From Pseudomonas cuatrocienegasensis (GTDB lineage: Bacteria; Pseudomonadota; Gammaproteobacteria; Pseudomonadales; Pseudomonadaceae), in assembly GCF_900110925.1 (NCBI RefSeq), contig NZ_FOFP01000019.1, positions 1 to 64,000 on the forward strand: a stretch of 64,000 nucleotides of DNA, read 5' to 3'. Shown here piece by piece: positions 52,239-61,143 of the stretch; within the stretch, counting starts at the first letter, position 1, and each line of letters begins with the position of its first letter. The notes below the pieces were generated by a model. It had not been told where the DNA came from. It saw only the letters and a program-made list of their open reading frames with translations, and did no database searches. The translations under genes and the position numbers were made by a program.

Positions 52239-52850
52239 TCACTCCAGCGGATTATCGGCGCGGCGGCGGAACCAGGCGGTCAGCGACAGCCGATCACGGG
52301 TAGCCGGCAACACCTCGTGGGGGATGTCGGCCGAGAGGAACACCACCAGGCTGCCGGCCACGGGCAGGATGTCATGGGCAGCATCGTCTTGCAGATACAG
52401 GCGTAGTGCGCCGCCCTGCTGCGCCTGCCAGTCCGGGTTCAGGTAGAGCACCGCCGAGACCGCGCGGCGATCGTCATCGCGAAAACGGTCGAGGTGGCGG
52501 CGGTAAAACGCACCCGGCGGGTAGAGGGCGAAATGGCTTTCGACATCTTCCAGGCCGAGAAACAGCGCCTGGTTGAGCGCCATGCGCAATTGCTCAAGGT
52601 GTGCCAGATACTGGTCGCAGGCCACCGACTGGCCCGGTTCGAGCCAATCGATATGATCGCCACGAATGCCCTCATTGACCGCCACGAACGGGCCGCGCCC
52701 TACGCCAGCCGGCGTCAGGGCACCCTGGGCGGCACGCCGATGGCACTCTGCGGCCAAAGCCATGGTCAGAGAAGCAGAGATGAACGCCGGCTGCAGGGAC
52801 CAACCCTGCTCGGCCAGGTCATCGATGATGCGGGAACACAAGGTGTCCAT
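52239..52850 (-). CDS. 2-oxoglutarate/Fe(II)-dependent prolyl-4-hydroxylase-like oxygenase
   Basis: 203 residues from MDTLCSRIIDDL. The 2-His-1-carboxylate iron site is visible: HLDRF (about 127-131, HxD) and the distal histidine in IPHEVLPATRDRLSLTAWF (about 178). The following arginine binds 2-oxoglutarate. The substrate is unknown; related proteins hydroxylate ribosomal proteins or act in iron-responsive loci. It ends 12 bp before the DUF523 start, so the two are likely cotranscribed. Confidence 0.88.
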   Translation of the reverse strand: MDTLCSRIIDDLAEQGWSLQPAFISASLTMALAAECHRRAAQGALTPAGVGRGPFVAVNEGIRGDHIDWLEPGQSVACDQYLAHLEQLRMALNQALFLGLEDVESHFALYPPGAFYRRHLDRFRDDDRRAVSAVLYLNPDWQAQQGGALRLYLQDDAAHDILPVAGSLVVFLSADIPHEVLPATRDRLSLTAWFRRRADNPLE

Positions 52851-52987
52851 CTGGGGGTTCTCTACCGCGCCGGCGGATGCTGGCCAGTGTAAGGGGGGTT
52901 GTCGAAAGCGGCTGCTGAGGTATGCACTGCGCCTCGACAAGCCTTGGCTGGCCATTGAAAATACTCGCCCGCTAGACTGGAGTCTGT

Positions 52988-53755
52988 ATGCGCGTCCTAT
53001 CCTTTGCAGTACTGCTGTTGCTGAGCCTCACGGCCCAGGCTGACGATCACGCCGATCTTTACCAGTCCGCAGGATGGGCGCAGCAGCGCGCGCATTTCAG
53101 CGCAGCGCTGAGTGCCGCGCAAGCCCGTTATCAATCAACCCTGCCACCGGCGGTGTATCAGGCCCTGGTGAACAACAGCAACGCACGCTTCGCTCCGGCC
53201 GCCATGGATCAGCGCGCCCTGCAGGGCCTGCGCCAGCACTTGGCCGATCCCGCTCCCGCCCTGGCTTTTTTCCAGTCGCCCCTGGGCCGTAAGGTGGTCG
53301 AAGCCGAGCTGCTGGCCACCAGCCGTGAACAACTGATGCTGCATGCCGACGGCCTCCCGCGCATTGAGGCGAGCGCCACCCGCCGCCTGCTGATCCGCCA
53401 CCTGGCCCAGGCCATGCCGGCCCGCGAAGCGGGCGCTGAGGTGAGCCTGGCGCTGGCCGGCGTCGCCGCCGACAGCCTGAGCCAGATGATCCCTGGCCTG
53501 CTCGGCGGTGGCGCCGCACAGTCGATGCTCGAAGGCCAGCGCCAGCGGCTGATGGAGCAGATCAGTGTCGACCTCGACAACACCCTGCTGCATGTCTACC
53601 GCGAGCTGTCGGACCCGGAGCTGGAGGAGTTCGTCAGCTTTGCCCAGTCCGTCGAGGGCCAGGCCTATTACCAGGCCGCTCTGGCGGCGATGCGCGAAGG
53701 CCTTGCCGTGGGCCGCAGCAGCGACAGTCTGGCGCCCGCGCCGCAGGGCATCTGA
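52988..53755 (+). CDS. Secreted DUF2059-type helical protein
   Basis: 255 residues with a signal peptide (MRVLSFAVLLLLSLTAQA). The C-terminal half (about 150-240) has the DUF2059 pattern ELSDPELEEFVSFAQSVEGQ followed by AYYQAAL. An earlier similar segment (LRQHLADPAPALAFFQSPLG) suggests two related helical halves. Periplasmic; function unknown. Confidence 0.8.
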   Translation: MRVLSFAVLLLLSLTAQADDHADLYQSAGWAQQRAHFSAALSAAQARYQSTLPPAVYQALVNNSNARFAPAAMDQRALQGLRQHLADPAPALAFFQSPLGRKVVEAELLATSREQLMLHADGLPRIEASATRRLLIRHLAQAMPAREAGAEVSLALAGVAADSLSQMIPGLLGGGAAQSMLEGQRQRLMEQISVDLDNTLLHVYRELSDPELEEFVSFAQSVEGQAYYQAALAAMREGLAVGRSSDSLAPAPQGI

Positions 53756-53809
53756 TAGGGTCTATTGCCGTTTCGTAGTGAGCCGCGAACGAAACGGGAA
53801 CAGACCCTA
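53756..53809. repeat. Inverted repeat between convergent genes, supplying a stop codon
   Basis: Imperfect arms tagggtctattgccgtttcg and cgaaacgggaacagaccc-ta form a 54-bp palindrome. The last cta (53807-53809) is the TAG stop of the minus-strand hydrolase. It starts directly after the DUF2059 stop, so it can terminate both genes. A shorter ggtctg...cagacc relative follows the thioredoxin-like gene (55479-55509). Confidence 0.8.
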
Positions 53810-54742
53810 GCCATTCCCCAACTGCTGATCGAGAAAGGCGAAATACTGCTCGCGAAAGACCGGTAGTTCGTTGGCCAGGTGATGCCGCGCCTCGGGCAGG
53901 CGCAGGATGCGCGGCGCGTCGAACTTGTCTTCCAGCACTGCCAGGTTATGTCGCCAGTCGACAGTCATGTCGGCCTCACCCTGGACGATGATCGGGCTGT
54001 GCCGGCTGCGCGCAGCACCCTCGATGCGCGGCACCCACTGGCGCAAGGCGCCGACCCAGCGGGTCGGCAGGCTGCGCGGCTGCAACGGGTCCTGGTTGTG
54101 CACGAAGTCGATAAAAGCCGCGTCCCCCGAATTGATGCTGAAGCGTCGCGGAATCTCCGTGACGAACGGGCTCAGCAGGCGATAGCTCAATTGCGACCAG
54201 TTCCAGGAGCGCGGCCGCACCAGCGGCGCCAGCAGCACTGTTTCGCCGAGTGATGGATGCACAGCAGCATGCAGACGGTGATCGAGCAGAATCGCCGCAC
54301 CGGTGCTTTGCCCGCACAGGTGCCAGGGCGCGGGCAACTCCAGGGCCGCCGCCTCGATCAGCGCCGCATCGAGCACGGCCTGGTACTCGGCGAAGTCACC
54401 GATGCTCGCCCGCTCACCACTGGACAGGCCATGCCCCGGCAGGTCTACGGCAAGCACAGCGAACTGGCGGCGCAACGCCCACTCGATGACATGCCGGTAC
54501 AAGCCTGAGTGGTCGTAATAGCCATGCAGCAGGATCAGGCTCGCCCGCGGCGTCGGCGGACGCCAGAGCTGCAGCGCGATGCGGTAGTCACCCACCTCAA
54601 GCAGCCCGAGGCGACCCGGCAAGCCCAGACGGTCGAAGCCATAGAAGCGCTGGTAGTGCTCATCATGGGGGCCGGGCTCGCCTGCCGCGGCCAAGGGTCG
54701 CAGGCTGGCCAGCAGGTGATCGAGCGGGAAAGGCGCAGGCAT
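53807..54742 (-). CDS. Alpha/beta hydrolase (lysophospholipase/monoacylglycerol lipase-like)
   Basis: 311 residues from MPAPFPLDHL. The fold shows an oxyanion segment LILLHGYYDHSGLY (about 82-95) and AVDLPGHGLSSGERAS. The nucleophile elbow is LCGQSTGAAI (Ser at about 166), with acid and base near VQGEADMTVDW and EARHHLANE. Family members cleave monoacylglycerols or lysophospholipids. No signal peptide, so cytoplasmic. Confidence 0.88.
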   Translation of the reverse strand: MPAPFPLDHLLASLRPLAAAGEPGPHDEHYQRFYGFDRLGLPGRLGLLEVGDYRIALQLWRPPTPRASLILLHGYYDHSGLYRHVIEWALRRQFAVLAVDLPGHGLSSGERASIGDFAEYQAVLDAALIEAAALELPAPWHLCGQSTGAAILLDHRLHAAVHPSLGETVLLAPLVRPRSWNWSQLSYRLLSPFVTEIPRRFSINSGDAAFIDFVHNQDPLQPRSLPTRWVGALRQWVPRIEGAARSRHSPIIVQGEADMTVDWRHNLAVLEDKFDAPRILRLPEARHHLANELPVFREQYFAFLDQQLGNG

Positions 54743-54898
54743 CAGGGTTTCCGCAAGGTTGCCGAGGTCAGGTAGGTGAAGGATACCGCCGTCACCAGGC
54801 AAAGGGATATTCTGCTGGCGCCCCGGGCATGGCAAGCTACCCGGCCATGGTGCGGCGCGCTATCCCTGCTGCACACCTCACTCGCCACAGGCTCAGCC

Positions 54899-55477
54899 AT
54901 GCCCAAACCACGCCGCAAAACGCTCCTGATCAGCCTGACCGCCCTGCTCTGGCTGGCGGCGATGATCGCGGCGTATTTCTGGTTCGAGGCCCGTTACATC
55001 CGCACCTTCAGCGACCAGACTGCGCTGTTCAGCGGCAGCGAGCTGCGCCTGCCCGAACACCTGGCCGGGCCAGGCCCGATTCGCCTGGTGCACTTCTGGG
55101 ACCCGGGCTGCCCATGCAATGTCGGTAACCAACAACATCTGGGCGAGCTGATCGAACGCTTCGCGCCCCAAGGTGTGGCGTTTTACGCCGTGCAAAAAGC
55201 CGGCAGTCAGGGCCGTCTACCCGCCAACCTCGATGCCTTGCAGGCTCTGGCCACACTGCCCGGCAGCGAGCAGCTGCCCGCCAGCCCGGCAGTGGCAATC
55301 TGGGACCAGCAGGGCCGGCTGGCCTACTTCGGCCCTTACAGCGAGGGGCTGACCTGCAGCTCGAGCAACAGCTTTATCGAGCCCATTCTCGAGGCCCTGG
55401 CCGCCGGGCGCCATGTCAATGCCAGCAACACCCTGGCCGTGGGCTGCTTCTGCGCCTGGACGCCGACATCCGAATAG
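54899..55477 (+). CDS. Membrane-anchored thioredoxin-like protein (DUF6436-like)
   Basis: 192 residues from MPKPRRKTLL. One N-terminal membrane segment (about 8-27) is followed by a periplasmic thioredoxin-like domain. The active-site position reads WDPGCPCN (about 68-75), so CPC replaces the classical CxxC. A cysteine pair near the C-terminus (GCFCAW) is unusual and could form a second redox centre (inference). The upstream open frame to 54776 is not supported by a ribosome site. Confidence 0.82.
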   Translation: MPKPRRKTLLISLTALLWLAAMIAAYFWFEARYIRTFSDQTALFSGSELRLPEHLAGPGPIRLVHFWDPGCPCNVGNQQHLGELIERFAPQGVAFYAVQKAGSQGRLPANLDALQALATLPGSEQLPASPAVAIWDQQGRLAYFGPYSEGLTCSSSNSFIEPILEALAAGRHVNASNTLAVGCFCAWTPTSE

Positions 55478-55577
55478 GTCTGGCGTCTAACGCCGACGGC
55501 AACAGACCCAAATAGCGCTCAAGCTGTGCTTTTTAGGCTATGTCGCCGTTCCGCGCTGCACAACGTCGCGGCTTCTC

Positions 55578-55663
55578 GTAGGAGCCGCGCCTCGCGGCGA
55601 ATAGCGGTCCTTCAGCGGTATAACAGATAGTCCAAAAGCTTCGCGCCGGGGCGGCGCTCCTAC
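55578..55663. repeat. Inverted repeat (GTAGGAGCCGCG...CGGCGCTCCTAC)
   Basis: Outer arms gtaggagccgcgcc / ggcggcgctcctac, with ctcgcggcga / ttcgcgccgg inside, occupy part of the 287-bp gap between the thioredoxin-like gene and spuH. It is a typical dispersed pseudomonad palindrome. Confidence 0.75.
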
Positions 55664-55723
55664 GGAATTTGCGTTATGGCCTACATGCGACTGCAACAGC
55701 CAATGGGACATAGCCAATGAAAA

Positions 55724-55743
55724 GGGCCACGACTGTGGCCCTC
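55724..55743 (-). terminator. Rho-independent terminator of the spu operon
   Basis: On the minus strand agggccac / gtggccct with a 4-base loop is followed by TTTTC, 21 bp after the spuH stop. Confidence 0.85.
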
Positions 55744-55764
55744 TGGGTGTAACGCGTTTACCGA

Positions 55765-56658
55765 TCAGGCATGCACTTGCGACGGGTCGCGGCGGCTGTC
55801 GGGGCCGGCCTGCAGGTGGGCACCGGTGCTTTCGTCCATGGCCTGCTGGATCGCCTTCTTGCGGTTTTCTTCGGCGCGGTGGGCGAAGAACCAGACCAGG
55901 AAGGTGGCGAAGGACACCGCCAGCAGAATCAGACTGGCCACGGCGTTGATTTCCGGTTTCACGCCCAGGCGCACGGCGGAGAACACCTCCATCGGCAGGG
56001 TGGTGGAGCCGGGGCCGGAAACGAAGCTGGCCAGTACCAGGTCGTCCAGCGACAGGGCGAAGGACATCATGCCGCCAGCGGCCAGCGAAGGCGCGATCAT
56101 CGGGATGGTGATCAGAAAGAACACCTTGAATGGCTTGGCACCCAGGTCCATGGCCGCTTCTTCGATCGACAGGTCGAGCTCACGCAGGCGCGCCGACACC
56201 ACCACCGCCACGTAGGCGGAGCAGAAGGTAGTGTGAGCGATCCAGATGGTCAGAATGCCGCGCTCGGCGGGCCAACCGATCAATTGCGCCATGGCCACGA
56301 ACAACAGCAACAGCGACAGACCGGTGATCACCTCGGGCATCACCAACGGCGCAGTGACCAGACCACCGAACAGCGTGCGGCCCTTGAAGCGCGTGACACG
56401 GGTCAGCACGAAGGCCGCCATGGTACCCAACGCTACGGCGGCAATCGCTGTGTAGCAGGCGATTTCCAGGGAGCGCATCACCGCGTTCATCAACTGGGTG
56501 TTGTCGAGCAAGCCGACATACCACTTCACCGACCAGCCACCCCAGACGGTAACCAGGCGCGATTCATTGAACGAGTAGATGACCAGGATCACCATCGGCA
56601 GGTAGATAAACAGCAAGCCGACCCACAACATGATGTTGGAGAAACGGAAACGTCTCAT
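55765..56658 (-). CDS. spuH: Polyamine ABC transporter permease (PotI-like)
   Basis: 297 residues with six hydrophobic segments. The EAA loop that contacts the ATPase is visible as EEAAMDLGAKPFKVFFLITI (about 165-184). It is the second permease of the putrescine/spermidine importer. Its ATG overlaps the spuG stop as ATGA. Last gene of the spu run; a strong terminator follows. Confidence 0.95.
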   Translation of the reverse strand: MRRFRFSNIMLWVGLLFIYLPMVILVIYSFNESRLVTVWGGWSVKWYVGLLDNTQLMNAVMRSLEIACYTAIAAVALGTMAAFVLTRVTRFKGRTLFGGLVTAPLVMPEVITGLSLLLLFVAMAQLIGWPAERGILTIWIAHTTFCSAYVAVVVSARLRELDLSIEEAAMDLGAKPFKVFFLITIPMIAPSLAAGGMMSFALSLDDLVLASFVSGPGSTTLPMEVFSAVRLGVKPEINAVASLILLAVSFATFLVWFFAHRAEENRKKAIQQAMDESTGAHLQAGPDSRRDPSQVHA

Positions 56659-57566
56659 GCCCGACCCTCCATCTCTTTGGCTTGGTTGCGGTTAAACAGA
56701 ATGATCGGCACGATCAGGATCGCCAGCATGACCACCGCCAGGGCGGACGCCACCGGCCAGTCGCGGTTGTTGAAGAACTCTTGCCACAGCACCTTGCCAA
56801 TCATCAGCGTCTCCGGGCCACCGAGCAGCTCGGGGATGACGAACTCGCCGACCACCGGGATGAACACCAGCATGCAGCCGGCGATGATGCCGTTCTTCGA
56901 CAGCGGCACGGTGATTTTCCAGAAGCTGTTGAAGTTGCTCGAGCCCAGGTCGGCCGCGGCTTCCAGCAAGCTCTGGTCATGCTTCACCAGGTTGGCGTAG
57001 AGCGGCAGGATCATAAACGGCAGGTAGGAGTACACCACGCCGATATACACCGCGACGTTGGTATTGAGGATCTGCAGCGGCGCATCGATCAGGCCGATAC
57101 TCTGCAACAGGCTATTGAGCAGGCCGTTGTTGCTGAGAATACCCATCCAGGCATACACGCGGATCAGGATCGCCGTCCAGGTCGGCATCATGATCAACAG
57201 CAGCAGCACGGTCTGGATGTCCTTGTCGGCGCGGGCAATGGCATAAGCCATCGGGTAGCCGATCAACAGACACAGCAGGGTGCTGACAAAGGCCATCTTC
57301 AGCGAGCCCAGGTAGGCCGCCAGGTACAGCGAGTCCTCACTGAGGAAGATGTAGTTGCCCAGGTTGAGCACGATCGACAGTTTGTTTTCCGCCCAGGTGT
57401 ACACCTCGGTGTACGGCGGAATGGCCACGTCGGCTTCGGCGAAGCTGATCTTCAAGACGATGATGAAGGGCAGCAGAAAGAACAGGAATAGCCAGACGAA
57501 GGGCACGCCAATAACCAGGTGGCGGCCCGACGGCATGCGGCGGCTTAGGCTTCGGGAAATATTCAT
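56655..57566 (-). CDS. spuG: Polyamine ABC transporter permease (PotH-like)
   Basis: 303 residues from MNISRSLSRR, six hydrophobic segments. The EAA loop is LLEAAADLGSSNFNSFWKIT (about 195-214). It pairs with SpuH to form the membrane channel. It overlaps spuF upstream and spuH downstream by 4 bp each, giving tight translational coupling. Confidence 0.95.
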   Translation of the reverse strand: MNISRSLSRRMPSGRHLVIGVPFVWLFLFFLLPFIIVLKISFAEADVAIPPYTEVYTWAENKLSIVLNLGNYIFLSEDSLYLAAYLGSLKMAFVSTLLCLLIGYPMAYAIARADKDIQTVLLLLIMMPTWTAILIRVYAWMGILSNNGLLNSLLQSIGLIDAPLQILNTNVAVYIGVVYSYLPFMILPLYANLVKHDQSLLEAAADLGSSNFNSFWKITVPLSKNGIIAGCMLVFIPVVGEFVIPELLGGPETLMIGKVLWQEFFNNRDWPVASALAVVMLAILIVPIILFNRNQAKEMEGRA

Positions 57567-58705
57567 GAGCGCAATGCCACCCCGCTGTCGTCCTCCCACC
57601 AGACGTAGACTTCGTCATCCCAGGTCGGCCGCGCGCCACGGCGCTCGGCGTTGGCGACGAAGGACTGGACGATCTTGCCGCTCGGCAGTTGTACGTAGAA
57701 CACCGAATGGCCGCCCAGGTAGGCGATGTCGTGGACCTTGCCACGCGACCAGTTGTACTCGTAGGCCGGCTGCTCGGTGGTAACCAGCAGCTTCTCCGGG
57801 CGAATGGCGTAGGTGATGCTCTTGTCCTGCACCGAGGTGCTGACGCCGTGGCCGACGTAGATGTTGCGCTCCAGGTCCGGGCTGTCGATCAGCGCATGGC
57901 CTTCCATGTCTTCGATGACCTGGCCTTCGAACAGGTTGACGTTGCCGATGAACTCGCAAACCAGACGGCTGGTCGGGGTTTCATAGATGTCGATCGGGCT
58001 GCCGATCTGGGCGATCCAGCCCAGGTGCATGATGGCGATGCGCTGGGCCATGGTCATGGCCTCTTCCTGGTCGTGGGTCACCATCACGCAGGTCACGCCG
58101 ACGCGCTCGATGATCTCGACCAGTTCGAGCTGCATCTGCGAGCGCAGCTTCTTGTCCAGCGCGCCCATCGGCTCATCGAGCAGCAGCAGCTTCGGGCTCT
58201 TGGCCAGGGAGCGGGCCAGGGCCACACGCTGGCGCTGGCCACCGGAGAGCTGGTGCGGCTTGCGCTTGGCGTACTGAGTCATGTGCACCAGTTTGAGCAT
58301 CTCGGCCACACGGGCCTCGATCTGCTCCTTGGGCATGCGGTCCTGTTTGAGGCCGAAGGCGATGTTGTCCGCCACGGTCATGTGCGGGAACAGTGCGTAG
58401 GACTGGAACATCATGTTGATCGGCCGCTCGTAGGGCGGCAGGTCAGTGATGTCCTGGCCATCGAGGAAGATGCGCCCCTCGGTCGGCCGCTCGAAACCGG
58501 CGAGCATGCGCAGCAGGGTCGACTTGCCCGAACCTGAACCGCCGAGCAGCGCGAAGATCTCGCCCTTGTTGATGGTCAGAGAGACATCGTCGACCGCGAC
58601 CGTTTCATCGAACTTCTTGGTCACACGCTCGATTTTGACCAGCACCTCTTTCGGTTGCTGATCACCCTCTAGAACCTTTTTATAGGCACTGGAAGCAACT
58701 GCCAT
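57563..58705 (-). CDS. spuF: Polyamine ABC transporter ATP-binding protein (PotG-like)
   Basis: 380 residues from ATG with GGGAG 8 bp upstream; a GTG three codons earlier is rejected. Walker A GGSGSGKST (about 57-65), signature LSGGQRQRVAL (about 155-165), Walker B LLLLDEPMGALDKK, and the H-loop in VMVTHDQEEAMTMA. A C-terminal TOBE domain follows (about 300-375). It energises import through SpuG and SpuH. Confidence 0.96.
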   Translation of the reverse strand: MAVASSAYKKVLEGDQQPKEVLVKIERVTKKFDETVAVDDVSLTINKGEIFALLGGSGSGKSTLLRMLAGFERPTEGRIFLDGQDITDLPPYERPINMMFQSYALFPHMTVADNIAFGLKQDRMPKEQIEARVAEMLKLVHMTQYAKRKPHQLSGGQRQRVALARSLAKSPKLLLLDEPMGALDKKLRSQMQLELVEIIERVGVTCVMVTHDQEEAMTMAQRIAIMHLGWIAQIGSPIDIYETPTSRLVCEFIGNVNLFEGQVIEDMEGHALIDSPDLERNIYVGHGVSTSVQDKSITYAIRPEKLLVTTEQPAYEYNWSRGKVHDIAYLGGHSVFYVQLPSGKIVQSFVANAERRGARPTWDDEVYVWWEDDSGVALRS

Positions 58706-58756
58706 TCCCAACACTCCCGCAAAGTGGCGCCCAGCCCGACGGCTAGGCGTTTAAAA

Positions 58757-59842
58757 TTATTGTCCCGACTTGACCCGGGTCCAGCTCCGGGTCATCAGTC
58801 GCTGCACCTTCACCGGCAACTCCGCCGAGATATACAACTTGTCCAGCACCGCTTGTGGCGGATACACCGACTCGTCATTGCGCACGTCCTGATCCATCAG
58901 CGCGCCTGCCTGGGTATTTGGGTTGGCATAGCCGACGTAATCGCTGACTGCCGCAATGGCTGCCGGCTCAAGTAGAAAATTGATAAAGGCATGCGCCTCT
59001 TTCGGGTGGCTGGCATCGGCCGGGATGGCGAGCATGTCGAACCACAGATTGGCCCCTTCTTTGGGGATGCTGTAGGCGATCTCGATACCCTTGCCCGCCT
59101 CTTCGGCACGGTCGGCAGCCTGCAGAACATCGCCGGAGAAACCGACCGCTACGCAGATGTTACCGTTGGCCAGGTCACCAATATATTTGGAGCTGTGAAA
59201 GTAAGTCACGTAAGGGCGCACCGCCAGCAGCTTGGCTTCAGCCTTGGCGTAGTCCTCGGGGTTTTGCGTGTTCGGGTCCAGCCCGAGGTAATTGAGCATG
59301 GCCGGGAGCATTTCATCGGCCGAGTCGAGGAAGCTGACGCCACAGCTGGCGAGCTTCTGCAGATTTTCAGGCTCGAACACGCTGGCCCAGGAGTCGATCT
59401 TGTCGACGCCGAGCACTTCCTTGATTTTCGCCACGTTGTAACCAATGCCATTGGTACCCCACAGATAGGGCACCGCGTACTGGTTATCGGGGTCGTTGAC
59501 CTGCAGTTGCTTGAGTAACTGCGGGTCGAGATTCTTCCAGTTGGGCAGTTGGTTGCGGTCGAGTTTCTGGAACGCGCCGGCCTTGATCTGCTTACCGAGA
59601 AAATGATTGGAGGGCACCACGACATCGTAGCCGGAGCGCCCCGCCAGCAACTTGCCTTCCAGGGTTTCGTTGGAATCGAAAACGTCGTACTGGGCTTTGA
59701 TGCCCGTGGCCTGCTGGAAATCAGCCAGGGTGGTTTCGCCGATGTAGTCAGACCAGTTGTAGATTTTGACTACAGGCTCGGCGGCTTGCACAGCGCTGAC
59801 GGCGGCAACCAGTAAGCCCGCCACGAGAGGAGTACGACGCAT
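58757..59842 (-). CDS. spuE: Periplasmic polyamine-binding protein, spermidine type by gene order
   Basis: 361 residues with a signal peptide (cleavage near VQAAEP, about residue 20). A PotF/PotD-type binding protein: VVKIYNWSDYIGETTLADF near the mature N-terminus, DVVVPSNHFLGKQI, GVSFLDSADEMLPA and a C-terminal TRSWTRVKSGQ. It is paralogous to the next gene. P. aeruginosa SpuD binds putrescine and SpuE spermidine; assignment here rests on order, since ligand residues were not checked against a structure. Confidence 0.92.
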   Translation of the reverse strand: MRRTPLVAGLLVAAVSAVQAAEPVVKIYNWSDYIGETTLADFQQATGIKAQYDVFDSNETLEGKLLAGRSGYDVVVPSNHFLGKQIKAGAFQKLDRNQLPNWKNLDPQLLKQLQVNDPDNQYAVPYLWGTNGIGYNVAKIKEVLGVDKIDSWASVFEPENLQKLASCGVSFLDSADEMLPAMLNYLGLDPNTQNPEDYAKAEAKLLAVRPYVTYFHSSKYIGDLANGNICVAVGFSGDVLQAADRAEEAGKGIEIAYSIPKEGANLWFDMLAIPADASHPKEAHAFINFLLEPAAIAAVSDYVGYANPNTQAGALMDQDVRNDESVYPPQAVLDKLYISAELPVKVQRLMTRSWTRVKSGQ

Positions 59843-59909
59843 AGGAGTTTCCTTCTTGTTTTGGAAGGGATGGGGCGAGCGAGCCGCCCCATCTGGTACG
59901 GCGAAACCG

Positions 59910-61007
59910 TTAACGGCCTGACTTGATCTTGGTCCAGCTGCGGGTCATTGCACGTTGTGCATTGGCAGGCAGGTCCGGGAAGGTGTAGATCTTGGCCATG
60001 GTTGCGGCATCCGGGTAGATGCCCGGATCGTTACGCAGTGCTTCGTCAACCAGCGGGGTAGCCGCCGCGTTGCCGTTGGGGAACTGCACGAAGTTGGTGA
60101 TGTTGGCCATAACCTCTGGCTTCATCAGGTAGTTGAGGAACACGTGAGCGGCTTCAACGTTCTTGGCATCCGCAGGAATGGCCATCATGTCGAAGAAGCT
60201 GCCGGCCCCTTCTTTCGGGATGCTGTAGGAGATGTTGACGCCGTTCTTGGCTTCTTCCGCACGGGACTTGGACTGGTACAGATCGCCTGAGTAGCCGATC
60301 GCCACGCAGATATCGCCATTGGCCAGATCGCTGATGTACTTGGAGCTGTGGAAGTAAGCGGTCGAGGAACGGATCGAGAGGAACAGTTCTTCGGCTTTCT
60401 TCAGCTCGTCAGCATTGGTGCTATCTGGCTTGAAGCCCAGGTAGTTGAGGGCAGCAGGGAGAATTTCGGTCGGCGAATCAAGGAACGACACGCCGCAGCT
60501 TTTCAGCTTGGCGATGTTTTCGGGCTTGAATACCAGGTCCCAAGAGTTGACCGGTGCGTTGTCACCCAGGGCCGCCTTGACCTTGTCGACGTTGTAGCCA
60601 ATGCCGATGGTGCCCCACATATAAGGGATGGAGTACTGGTTGCCCGGATCGCTCGGGTCCAACGCCTTGAGCAGGCTCTTGTCGAGGTTGCTCCAGTTCG
60701 GCAGCTTGGACTTGTCCAGCTTCTGGAATACACCGGCCTTGATCTGCTTGGCCAGGAAGGGGTTGGACGGCACCACGATGTCATAACCGGAGCTGCCGGC
60801 CAGCAGCTTGGCTTCCAGCGTCTCGTTGGAGTCGAAAACGTCGTAGACCACCTTGATGCCAGTTTCCTTCTCGAAATTGGCCAGGGTGTCTTCCGCAATG
60901 TAGTCGGACCAGTTGTACACGTGCAGTACTTTTTCATCGGCCTGGACAACGCCGGTCAGGGCGCCCGCCAGGGATAACGCGAGAAGGGTTTTGCCGAAAG
61001 TTTTCAT
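59910..61007 (-). CDS. spuD: Periplasmic polyamine-binding protein, putrescine type by gene order
   Basis: 365 residues from MKTFGKTLLALSLAG, with AGGAGCT 6 bp before the ATG. Signal peptide cleaves near VQADEK (about residue 26). The binding-protein fold shows VYNWSDYIAEDTLANF, DIVVPSNPFLAKQI, SIPYMWGTIGIGYN, GVSFLDSPTEILPA and TRSWTKIKSGR. First transporter gene after spuC; a perfect 16-bp palindrome lies about 120 bp upstream. Confidence 0.94.
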   Translation of the reverse strand: MKTFGKTLLALSLAGALTGVVQADEKVLHVYNWSDYIAEDTLANFEKETGIKVVYDVFDSNETLEAKLLAGSSGYDIVVPSNPFLAKQIKAGVFQKLDKSKLPNWSNLDKSLLKALDPSDPGNQYSIPYMWGTIGIGYNVDKVKAALGDNAPVNSWDLVFKPENIAKLKSCGVSFLDSPTEILPAALNYLGFKPDSTNADELKKAEELFLSIRSSTAYFHSSKYISDLANGDICVAIGYSGDLYQSKSRAEEAKNGVNISYSIPKEGAGSFFDMMAIPADAKNVEAAHVFLNYLMKPEVMANITNFVQFPNGNAAATPLVDEALRNDPGIYPDAATMAKIYTFPDLPANAQRAMTRSWTKIKSGR

Positions 61008-61124
61008 GCGTACAGCTCCTGTTGTCATATTCAGTTTTCCAGCAGATGGCGCTGCCGCTATGCACCACCCTAGGGTGAGTCTGGTCAACGCTCTGCGCAG
61101 TCTGGCAAGGTCAGCCTGCTCTTT

Positions 61125-61140
61125 ACAACTGCGCAGTTGT
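61125..61140. promoter_or_regulatory. Perfect 16-bp palindrome upstream of spuD
   Basis: acaactgcgcagttgt is its own reverse complement and lies 118-133 bp before the spuD start. A second perfect palindrome, caccctagggtg (61066-61077), lies closer. Either could be an operator. No regulator was matched. Confidence 0.45.
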
Positions 61141-61143
61141 GCC

